This document shows, one piece after another, positions 54,534 to 64,000 of a stretch of 64,000 nt of DNA. A program made the position numbers and the translations under genes. Every line of letters begins with the position of its first letter. The stretch's first letter is position 1. Source of the stretch: Varanus komodoensis (Eukaryota; Chordata; Lepidosauria; Squamata; Varanidae); NCBI RefSeq assembly GCF_004798865.1, contig NW_025335641.1, positions 9,983,952 to 10,047,951 on the forward strand. The letters are read 5' to 3'. The notes beneath the pieces are model-generated. The model was not told the origin of the DNA, made no database searches, and saw only the letters and a list, made by a program, of their open reading frames with translations.

Positions 54534-57500
54534 AAGAGGGATAATAGCAACCTACAAATCCAATACCGTTTTTAAAACAAATTGCTTGGCAACATGTCCT
54601 TATGTTGCATAGTCAAACATTCCTTGTTTTCTGTTGTAGATTTACATGTCTTAACTCTTCCATTCATGTAATGATCCCAGGAGGTATGCCACTAGTAGGA
54701 CCATTTCACACATGCATAACTGAGGCTAAATAAGGGTAACCTCCGCAAGACCCAGAAGTGAAACCAATATCTGAACACAGGTCCAAATATAACCCAGTGC
54801 TGATTACACGGACCCTCTTAAGAGTTTTCTGACTGGTTGAATAGCCAGCATTCTACTGGAAGACCATGTGGGTGCCACAGCTCATGCGGTGAGTTGTTCT
54901 AGGATCTTTAATCTGCAGGAGGTCCGTAGCCCAGCAAGAGCTGGACCTGGTCAAAGCCCAGGCCATGCAGGCCAGCGGGCCCCAAATGACCACACAGAGT
55001 GGCAGGATAACGGACACAGTGGCAAACAGGGCCAGCAGGCCCAGACCTACCAAGCCTGGCTCTGCTTGCGACAGCCTTCCTTTGCCATATTTTAAAGAAG
55101 CATTTTGCAGTCGGCGGGTGACCAGCCCATCACAGAAGCACAGGCGCCCCTGCCATCAGGGCCGCTCCCTCCCACCCCACGCCTGCTTCCCCACAGCCGT
55201 GAGCTGGTCCCTTGCCTCCTTCCTTCTGGCTGCAAGTGCAAGACGGTTGTTTGCAGCGCAGCTCTTTTACTGAAACGTAAGATGGCCAAACAGTCTGCAC
55301 GCTCGGTAGCCGTCTGCCATTGTTGAAGGAGAAGCATCTGCCCATGCAAAGAGCTGAGTCCAAGCCTGCCTCTTCTCCTCTGTCCTTCCTTTTTAGTAAA
55401 GCTTCCGGTGCACCCGCATGGCGGTTTTCCCTGTTGGAGAGCCAGGCGGTGCAAAGGGCAAAGCCTCTACAACCGTGCAGCTTTCTTCTGACCCCTCCTT
55501 ACTGGGCCAAGGACTGCGTCCCGCATCTGCTCCCGCTCTCCTTCTGAAAACCCTTCCCTCCCTTCCAAAGTGGACTTGTCATTACTTAACTTTAAAAAGA
55601 GATCGTCCTTTTCCACAACAAAATCCCCAGGTAAATGGGTTTAGCATTAAAAGAACAGATATTAACTCTGTTTCTATTCCAGTAGTCAGGAGGTGGTGTA
55701 ATTTAAATGAATACAAAATGTGAAACTGTACATGTTCAGAGTATGTCTTTATTTTATCCGAGCTGGCAAACAGCTCATTCGCTGGCTATAACATATCAGA
55801 AATGGAGGAAAACCTGTAAGGTCTGGAATGGGGTACGGAAGAAGAGAAAAACCCTCTGTGTGCTTCGCAACTGATGCAATGCACACGGCCATCTAAATCC
55901 CACCCCACGAAATCCAGGGTTGAAAATCTCCTAGCTGCACCCCCCCGCTTTGGTACACAATGGATGGTGCTGGGTGCTTAGGTGGTGTGCACTGGAATAT
56001 ACCAATTCAGGATATTAGGACAGGACCGTGGCTCCTGTTTCCATTGCCCTCTTCAAAACAGACTACAGGAGTAGAGCCCTTGCAGAAAAATAGACAAGAA
56101 TCCCCTCCGAAAGGACTGCATTTCAGCAATGTGTGGTGTAAAGGAAATATTTATTACTGCCTCTCAATGTGTGGAGTTCTGCAGGTAGGAGATAAGCCAG
56201 CCAGCACAGGAACATTGTCAGGCGTGCTTTCACAATGAGAATGTACAGGGTGTGACTCTGAAGTCCTTTTAAAATACAAAATAAAAACAGAATTATCTTT
56301 ATTAGGAAAGAAGGTGCAATTCCTCCCCGCTCCCTCCCTCATAACAGGATTGCTATTGGGAACAATTTGGGATTAGTCCCCTTTATTAATTTTTAAGGCA
56401 AGATAAGTGCTTCTGTAAAATCCGATGGGTCTGAAAACGTACCGTGGAGAGAGGTGGAGGCTGCATCTCCTTCCAGGAGAGATGGAGATGCACTGAACTG
56501 GCTCCAGAGCCAGTGAGCATTTGTCCCTCACATCAATAGGGAGCCACAGACAACCCACGTATACAAGGCTCATGCGTGCGCACCTCTCTTTCTCCCAGAG
56601 AGACCTCGTAGCTGGGCTTTAAAAGCATCCTGGGCAAACATCTCAAATGTTCAAAGTGTCCAACGGCCACCAGATTTTCAGTATTCATTACTGAAGCATG
56701 CATGTGGAAAGTGGGACTTAGAATGCCTATCACTGGAGTGGAGAGGGAGGGGAACAGGAGAAAGAAATCCTTCCCCGTCTCTCTCTCGCTCTCTCTCTGC
56801 ATGTCGGTGTGCCAGCCCAAACGACACACGCCGAAACGACCCATGCACAGGGGATGCCAGCGTATGGCCCAAGAGTCCCCAGAGGGGCCCAACCCAGTTG
56901 CCCTCATGATCAATTCGAACGGCTGGCAAGGGGAGCAGGTGAGAAATAGGAATGGTGGCAAGAGATAAGGGGTGTCACACCCCTGCTGATTATGCACGAG
57001 GGTCTTTGATAGTCTTTCATAATCCTCCATCCAGGATTTGAAAGCCCAACATCAATTCCTTCTTCAGGGAAGGAGGTTGCTACATCCAGTTGCAGTGCCG
57101 CAGGTGGCCCTCTCGCAGTGCTCCCCATTTGATGACCGCAACACAAAATGCTCCGAAACAGCTAAGAGGTACGTGCCTACTCATGTGTAAAAGCAGTCTC
57201 CCTTTCACGCCTTCACACAGGCTGCTTCAGACATATTCTTGCTGCCTAGAACCTGGACTGCAGCTGTTGTGTGTGCTGCGGCCCCTTCTCCAGCGACCTA
57301 CCCAGGAGACAGCCTTCATTCTTCCCATCTGGAAGATCTGCAGAAGCCCAAAGCGCAAAAGGCTGAGAGGCTGGATTTCAGAAGTCATGGGGCTCAAGTG
57401 GAAGAGGAGTAGGAACGTGTGCAACACTTCCCTCAACAAGTGTTGCGTGCAAATGGTTCAGATGTTGCTCCACGTAAATTTATACGCCGATTTCTTTTTC

Positions 57501-58258
57501 ACATGTGACTGCAACCAGCTTGCTGGTGTAAGACTAAGTGGGGAGGTCCCTTGTTCAAAGGGAGCCATGTGGTCCAAAAATCGATTAATCAAATTTGTTT
57601 TTAGCATCAGATGGGGCCGCTCTAACCATGTGGGTTCCATGAAATGCACAGGATGGGCCTTTTGCATTCCAGAAAGAACCCTGGGAAGAGAATCACCTGC
57701 TTCTCGACTGGGACGGGTCCATGGAGCTTTCTCATTAGCGCTCTCTTGCGATCCCGGCTTGACCCGTCCCCACTTGGACCCTGTTGGTTGGCTATTTTAA
57801 ATCTGGTTTAAGGATGAAGAACCACCAGAGGAAAGATCAGGGCCCCGAAACAGCCCCTTGTGGCATTTCAACAGCAGATGGGGCAAGCGCATGGGCCCCC
57901 TGCTCAGGCTTCTCCACTACTGTGAGGTGCATCACCTTGTTATTATTTCTAAGTGTGTTCCCACACATATGGATATACAAACCGGTGCCCTCTTTTGAGC
58001 TTTCCTTTGGAAATGCTGAAGGGACCACCCTAGGTTTCAAACCCCGTGAAGATTCAGGCAAGGGCCTCCAGGTGAGGGACACCTCTTCGAATTGTTATTT
58101 TCTTCTTTGGCATCCACTTCTTTTTCACGTTAAGGAATGAGGCGATCAAGTCAAATTATGGGAACCGACCTGGTCACTGAAGCAGGACCTGAGCATGCTG
58201 AGTTTTGAGAACAGTTTTGGGGAGAGACAACAACAAGGTGGGCTATAGTCTTGTTCCA
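54534..58258. other. Unassigned DNA, GC-richer at 54850-55560
   Basis: 3.7 kb without a supported gene. The longest frame (57090-57800, 236 codons) matches no domain and is crossed by opposite-strand frames. The GC-richer part 54850-55560 lacks the CpG density of an island. Confidence 0.4.
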
Positions 58259-58340
58259 TCTTCCCAAGCTTGGGGGCCCCCCATTTGTTTTGGGCTACAA
58301 CAGGTTGGCTGGCTGGAGCATGCTGGGAGATGGAGACCTT
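58259..58340. mobile_element. hAT MITE, diverged
   Basis: TCTTCCCAAGCTTGGGGGCC then CATTTGTTTTGGGCTACAAC and GGAGCATGCTGGGAG follow one arm and the centre of the 23717 family. Confidence 0.5.
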
Positions 58341-59590
58341 TTCTATCTAAATATGCACAGGATGGCACCGTTGGTGAAACTGAACTTTGTTGAGACAATG
58401 AAACATTGAAATTCCCACCCTGACCACACTCTAACACTCATGTCCCAAGAAGCACCTTCTGTGACGGTCTGGGGTAAGGCACTTGGTCACTTAACTTCAA
58501 TTAGGTATCATCTGATTCTAAGCTGAGGTTGCCAAGGTATGCCAAAGCCCTACCTTAACTAAAACCTTCCTTTGCTCCCCACACCTGCCTCTTCCCTACG
58601 GACATTGTATGTTTCTGCATCTTTAGGTCAAGAGTAAACTTAGAATAACATAACTTTATTTCCTAATAATATGGTAATTCCTTAATAGCATGTTTAAGAA
58701 TTCCAAATGATTGATGCTCATTTTAAGCTAAAGAGGTACAGTCTGGATGTGAATAAGGCTGGGTAATTACACTACTCTCATGTCTGAATATTAATAGCCT
58801 TCTAAGCATCTTCTTTTGCATACATTTTGGACCACCGTCTGTAGCTATTTTGTACCCACAATTCCCATGATCAGGATTGGCTCCACTGTGACTGAACAAA
58901 TAACTTTATGAATACTGGAAAAAAATTAAGTTGTCAGCTGTCTGAATCAAGATTTGTAATGATCTGCTCCTGTATCGCAGGAAAACTTAATGAGTTTATT
59001 CAAACTTTAGGCATAGTATAATGGGCATGTAATGGGTGTTTGTAAAGAACTGCAGTGTAAATGATAGAAAAGCACTTACGTGGTGATAAATAGCCCATCT
59101 ACATTAACACACATTTGGAAAATGTTAAAAAAGCCCTTCCCCAGTTTAAAAATTGAATCTCTTGCAGAAGATCAGGTTTGTTCCATGGTAATTTTAGGAG
59201 CGATTCTATTCCATGAAGGATGGCTTCAGGAAATAATCTCTTTAAAGTACTGAACACTGCACCAGGCACAGGCCAAAATGCTGGATTTCATACTTTACAT
59301 TTCAAATAATGGGGACCAGGTTGTTTTTAGCACCTGTACAAATCCTCCTGTACTTGGAAATCCGTCTGGGAGACCTATGAAGTTGGAGAGCAGGACAGGA
59401 CATCTTTGGCTGTGGCACCTAATTCATAGAATTCTATCTTGTTTGAAGTACAGACGACCTAATCAATTCAGGCCTTCAAATGAATTCCAAAGGCCAAATG
59501 GTTTATTGCCTTTCTCTTCAATACAGGATCCTTTAACAAAGTGGGTTTATGCTGGTTGAAAGCCAAGTTAAATGTATTAAAAAGTCAAGT
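58341..59590. other. Unassigned, AT-rich non-coding DNA
   Basis: Complex AT-rich sequence without repeats I can name. Nothing supports an exon. Confidence 0.4.
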
Positions 59591-59765
59591 GATGGGAGAG
59601 AGCCATAAGCTCAGTGACAGGGTACATGTTTTGCATGTAGAAGGTCTTAGATTCATTTCCTGGCATCTTCCTGTTAGGGCAAGGAAAACTCCTGCTTCCA
59701 GCCTGAAGAACTGCTGCCAAACAGTTTCAGGAAAACTGGACCAAACTGGCCAAGAATTCGAGGCA
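59591..59765 (+). mobile_element. tRNA-derived SINE (squamate type)
   Basis: AGAGCCATAAGCTCAGTGAC (A-box region), GTTTTGCATGTAGAAGGTCT, AGATTCATTTCCTGGCATCT (B-box region) and CTGAAGAACTGCTGCCAAAC occur in the same order as in the copy at 51728-51911. Confidence 0.75.
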
Positions 59766-59814
59766 GGACAGAAGAGCTTGTTCCGTTTCTCAAATGATTT
59801 GCCATCGCACTGAG

Positions 59815-59975
59815 AATTCCATTGCAGATTCTACTGTCACTTTGTTTTATCTTAACGTTGCTATGTTTGAGCTGCTGTTGTTTTAACTTTGGTGTATTGT
59901 GTTTATATTTTGGAAAGCACCATGATTACAGGGCCCTAAAAGGCAGCCTAGCAACCTCATAATAAATAACTAAAT
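59815..59975 (+). mobile_element. LINE 3' tail, adjoining the SINE
   Basis: T-rich sequence followed by TTTGGAAAGCACCATGATTA, AGGCAGCCTAGCAACCTCAT and AATAAATAACTAAATA. It is a decayed LINE-type end, or the LINE-like end of the preceding SINE. Confidence 0.45.
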
Positions 59976-61054
59976 ATCTATGGTAGATTTGTTTACCCAT
60001 GCAACTTTTCCAGTGAAAGGCTTGTGATATCTGTAATAGCTTTAGGATATGTACACAGATAGCAAATTCCAATGTATTTCCCCTGTACATATCTACTCAT
60101 AAACCTCTAAAAGTCACCTTATGAAAACCAGCCACTATATCAGAAAAGGCCTTTACCTAATACAGGCATATTGCTTTGCAGATCTCAAATGCTAAATGCT
60201 AGAGGGGGGAAATAATGCAAATGCACTGTCATAAACATCCATTCTGATGTAAATGAGTTTTTCACCTCTCAGAGGTATAAAAATACAAAAAGCTACCTTT
60301 TTGTTGTTAAATTGCATGTTTTATTCTATCCAAAAGCCCTGAATGCTGTTCTTTTGCAACTGTCACCCCATCCCCCTGCCCGACAATGGAAGAGGGGGAC
60401 TGCTTCTGGCAATACACACGTTTTAGAACAGTTCAGTAATTGTCTAGCAAAGGTGGGCAGTTAGTTGCAAAGTTTGTGCAAACCTGAAAGGTGTGCAATT
60501 CCATGTTTTCAGTGAGTTTCAAATTTCTAATATAGAAAGGTAATAACATAAAACTGAGTCTGCATCTCTCTTCAATGGAGGAGGCCTTGAAATAAAGACT
60601 GTCTTCTTTAAAATAGCACATCGGACCACAGTAGTGGGTGCTGAAAATGCATGCATTGATATGCATTTTTGTTCCGTTTATAATTTTTACTGGCAGTTTT
60701 CCTAAAGTAATGCATTTTAACATTGTTTTCCCTGAATTATGTATTGTGTATACATTTTTTGCTTGCAGAACTCAATTGCAAAATTCATAAAGTGCAAATT
60801 TCAAAGGATAACAATTTATATAGCCCTTTCAACAACTGAAATCAGGTAATTTCACATTAAAATGAAAAGTTAGCCACTTAACACTTGAACAAATTTCTTC
60901 CGAATCTCTAAAAGCAGTAAACAGAGTGTTTGCACCATGTTAGGAAATGTAAACTTACCTGTTCCACTCTAAGTTTTGGAGTTAGTAAACTGAAGCCAAA
61001 CAACTACGTTGTTACTCTCTTTACAAATGTACTTTTTAACATTAACTTTATTTA
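59976..61054. other. Unassigned, AT-rich non-coding DNA
   Basis: Nothing recognised. Confidence 0.4.
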
Positions 61055-61140
61055 GATTGCATTTTAATGGGTTGTTGTGAACTGCCCTGAGAGCTTTGGC
61101 TATTGGGTGATATAAATGATAAGTAAACAAACAAATACAT
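61055..61140 (+). mobile_element. LINE/SINE 3' tail sharing the 5S-SINE end
   Basis: GTTGTGAACTGCCCTGAGAG, CTTTGGCTATTGGGTGATAT and AAATGATAAGTAAACAAAC match the tail of the 5S-derived SINE at 6585-6620. No 5S or tRNA head is visible upstream. Confidence 0.6.
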
Positions 61141-61689
61141 CAACATATTGTTAGCTCAAGACATCATGCTTTAAAAGTTTGTCTTCAGCTACTAAATCTC
61201 TCATCTATTTCCTGTGACTTAGGAAACACTAAATCATACTTGTGAGTCTGAAGGGGGGGGAATGACAAGTCAGAAGTTAGCAGAATTTGTAAAATGAGTA
61301 ACTCCATGTCTTCTCTTTCTAGATAATTACATGTTCTCTGAGATTTCTTTGTAAGTCTTTGGGGATTCTATTAGAATCTCATTCATAAAGGTGAAGATTT
61401 TTAGTAAGTGTTTGCTGCTGTACTTGAGCTATCTAAATTTCCTCCTGACAAAAGGCACAGGAAAGATTCAGGTAGGTGGTGGAGGGAGAAGTCCAGTCGC
61501 TATCACAAATTTCTTTAAACAAGCTTCTACGCAATGATGCCTCAGCTCTCTCCAGTGCACAGTTAATTAAAAAAAAACCCACCAAAACAGACGTGTATTA
61601 TTCTGCAAATTGGGGGAAGAAAAGGCAATGGGGGTGGGAAACACAGCAAGGTTTTAGCCTGGAAGATTAAGGAGAAAGAAGCCTGCAGG
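61141..61689. other. Unassigned non-coding DNA
   Basis: An 8-G run lies at 61253-61260. Nothing else is recognised. Confidence 0.4.
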
Positions 61690-62060
61690 CTGGTATTTTC
61701 AATTAACACTCGATATGTTTTCGCATAGCCTGTCTAAAATTAATGGAACGTTTTCTTCCACCCTGCACCAATTTATGAGTCAATCTTAAATGGAGAAAAA
61801 GAAGAACACACCTTTTTCCAAGTGTACAGCAGTAAACAGAAAGCATTTCTTCACTTTTAAAATCAAAACTCACAAGACGTTTATGAGAATTAAACATTTC
61901 TGCTCTGCAGGCAACACTTGGTAATCTAGTCTTTACAAATGTAGCGCTTATCTTTATGTGTGTGGTTGTGTAAAATACACACATGGATCATTTTCATAAT
62001 TACCATCTCTGCATCTGTGACTCCATAACCACTACAGTTTATTATTCTCTCAGATATAGT
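61690..62060. other. Candidate conserved non-coding element
   Basis: Complex AT-rich block with CAATTAACACTCGATATG, CTAAAATTAATGGAACG and CATAATTACC, free of recognisable repeats. The judgement is by appearance only. Confidence 0.25.
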
Positions 62061-62409
62061 TTCCTTCCCTAAAGTCTAGAGACTTTCCCTACCCTAAGGA
62101 GAACAGGCTGCATTGACCAGAATATCTGCTCAATTTTGATTATAATTGCAAAGGCACCTGCACTGAGATTAAACTCTCTACTTCCAACACCTTGTTGCAC
62201 AGCAATCAGAGCAAGTTATTAAAATAGGCTTGACTAATCTCTATAGGCACTTTAATCTTACCTTCTGCGTTTTTATACCCTAAACCTGCTTCCTTGTAGT
62301 CTTCCCAGACAAAGGGTGGAGGAAAGCAGTAACTGAATAAAGCAGAAGACTGAGATTTAGTGGAGCGTGTTAGACCTGAATGCGAATAAGCCTCAGGCAT
62401 GGGATGGTT

Positions 62410-62490
62410 TAACTTGGGAGTCCTGCATGGAGCAGGGGTTGGACTCAGCAGCCCTCTGCCCCTTCCAGCTCTACTGTTCTATGACTCTAT
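62410..62490 (+). mobile_element. CR1 3' terminus
   Basis: GTCCTGCATGGAGCAGGGGT, TGGACTCAGCAGCCCTCTGC, CCCTTCCAGCTCTACTGTTC and TATGACTCTATAAAG. These are the last ~80 bases of a CR1 element, ending in the decayed octamer tail. Confidence 0.72.
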
Positions 62491-63110
62491 AAAGCATTTG
62501 TAAAGAATTGTAGCCAAATAACCGTGGGTTGCCTTTTCCTCCCTTCTCCAACTGCTTTCCTTGAGAAGAAACTGCCCTCAAAGTTACCATAATTAGTTCC
62601 CTGATAAACAGAGCGCAGGGCTTCAAAAATCTTCAAAGGTGAGCCAAGTGGCAGCGTCCTGCTCCATGAAAATAGTAGCTCAGGGGAAACAATGAGGCAT
62701 GTAGCGATGTGAGAAGGCAAGCATGCGGCCCTTAGGATTTTGCTTCAAGGGCTATCCAATGTGATTCTGAAGATGATGTTGCAGTTCAAAGACTCCAACT
62801 CTGGGAACATGCAGAGTTTATTTCTCTCAACGATGGCCAACCAGAGCCGATCATCTATCTGAGATGGGGGACACATTTTTGTTCTGGCAATTCCCAGAAA
62901 TGTCTTACTGATCAGGAATCATGATAAAGTGAGTCATTTTTATGCAATGGTATTAGATAAATCAGGGTGTATGAAGTTTGGATTGCTAGTACAGGAGTAA
63001 AAGTTAAAAAGAGGAGCCATGAAGAATCTTTGGCTTCATTCCTTCAGCTCCATCTATGGGAAATATATGCATTGTGCAAAAGCTGACCCTTGTCGATTGA
63101 TAGACAAGAT
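62491..63110. other. Unassigned non-coding DNA
   Basis: Nothing recognised. Confidence 0.4.
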
Positions 63111-63180
63111 CAGCCTTCCCAGATGTGTTGGATTTCAACTCCCAGCATCCCCCAGCCAGCCATGGAATTGTAATCCAGCC
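63111..63180. mobile_element. hAT MITE, left half
   Basis: CAGCCTTCCCAGATGTGTTG then GATTTCAACTCCCAGCATCC match the left end and first arm of 23717-23843. The right end is missing or too diverged to place. Confidence 0.65.
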
Positions 63181-64000
63181 CATCAGTTTAGGGATGAATG
63201 AACAAGACGCAATCCATTTCTAGGCTAACAGCAATGTTCTCTCTGCTTCCGGCTATACTGCCATCCCCATGCCCGCAAATGCACCATAAAGCTTTCATCG
63301 AGTGATTTGATTTCAAAATGGTACCGATACAATTTAAATGGCTTTCAGCACTCCCTTTCATGGGGGTCATATTCAAAACTCAGGCACAGGAAGCTGTAGT
63401 CAATGCATAGCATTACCTCCCCGGTTGAAATCACATAAGCATTTTGTAGCAAATACCTACAGTTTTTCCACTCCCAACCAGATTTGCGCAATCAGTGAAT
63501 TAACTACATGCATGCTCATCGCATCCACAGAGGTGAGATGCAGTTTTCTACATGGAAATGGCTGCAATTAGTGAAGGGACCACTCTGTTGCAATTTCAAA
63601 ATGGTGCTACATTCAGTTTGGCGTTGCCATATGCAAACTCGTAGGCTGGCAGTCGAGGTGGAAAGGGATAGGACAGACACCACATTTTAATGCTTTTTCA
63701 TTAGTTCAATAGTTCCAAACAGCTGCGGAGTGTAAATTCTGTGGTGGGGCCATTTGGCAACCCTGTTCAATGATTATGAGGCTGCTGGCATAACCGTGCA
63801 TGTATTCTGATCTTGTGGTTTTATTAGCTTTCGAAAATTACTTTGCTGCTGAAGGAAGTCCAGAAGTGCAGCCACTGGTGCCAAGTGGACTAGCTTTTTT
63901 TTTTCTTTGAAAGGGAATGATACATAAACATTTATATAATGCATGAAGAGTGAATGTGTTCTCAAAGTGGCTATCATGATGGAGCCAAAACAGCACTAGC
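63181..64000. other. Unassigned non-coding DNA
   Basis: A T run lies near 63896-63905. I see no gene or dispersed repeat. Confidence 0.4.

Noticed and set aside
54850-55560. CpG island or promoter
   Set aside because: GC-richer, but CpG dinucleotides are sparse and no exon or transcription signal accompanies it.
57090-57800. 236-codon plus-strand open frame
   Set aside because: No recognisable domain, crossed by several opposite-strand frames, no splice or promoter context. A frame of this size can occur by chance in GC-richer non-coding DNA.
58826-58885. Another palindromic hAT MITE copy
   Set aside because: Short similarity to one arm ('acattttggacca') only; neither the end nor the mirror arm can be found.
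1-64000. CRISPR array, operon or phage-like system
   Set aside because: No regularly spaced direct repeats, no bacterial gene organisation and no phage genes. Everything recognisable is vertebrate-type repeat DNA.

Overview
The window looks like 64 kb of vertebrate nuclear DNA, most likely from a squamate reptile (lizard or snake). It has no compact gene layout, no long host reading frame and no recognisable exon. What can be identified is a dense, layered set of interspersed repeats whose mix (L2 and CR1 LINEs, tRNA- and 5S-derived SINEs ending in LINE-like tails, short palindromic hAT elements) is typical of squamates. The host assignment rests on recalled repeat families, not on a search. 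I read the window as intergenic or deep intronic sequence and found no bacterial, phage or CRISPR-like system.

Layout: 1-20 kb is mostly unassigned DNA with a 573 bp hAT element (1099-1671), a 5S-derived SINE (6501-6655), a CR1 fragment (7270-7757), a truncated tRNA-type SINE (11360-11575) and several palindromic MITEs, two of them side by side at 16.6-16.8 kb. From 20.3 to 23.1 kb lies the main coding relic: a 5'-truncated L2-type LINE on the minus strand with part of the endonuclease, the reverse transcriptase with an intact YADD motif, the C-terminal region and the 3' hairpin. Two hAT MITEs follow at once, one with a perfect 8-bp target-site duplication. From 24 to 42 kb the DNA is largely unique and AT-rich, with LINE tails, a short L2 3' end (36778-37162) and several stretches that resemble conserved non-coding elements. 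From 42.5 to 47.4 kb is a repeat cluster: a CR1-like end, a third L2 fragment, a SINE, a LINE tail, two parallel CR1 fragments and a compound microsatellite. At 51.1-52.2 kb a solo retroviral LTR, a tRNA-type SINE and a hAT element lie almost end to end. The last 12 kb is mostly unassigned, with SINE, LINE and CR1 remnants.

Most useful observations: a 31-nt 3' hairpin kept in three LINE copies with paired changes in its stem; a perfect 17-bp inverted repeat inside a CR1 copy that looks like a templated inverted insertion; hAT elements whose target sites mostly centre on TA, as reported for the Buster group; and a 5S-derived SINE sharing its tail with a LINE-type tail elsewhere in the window. 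Conserved non-coding candidates are judged only by appearance and position, and need genome alignment.
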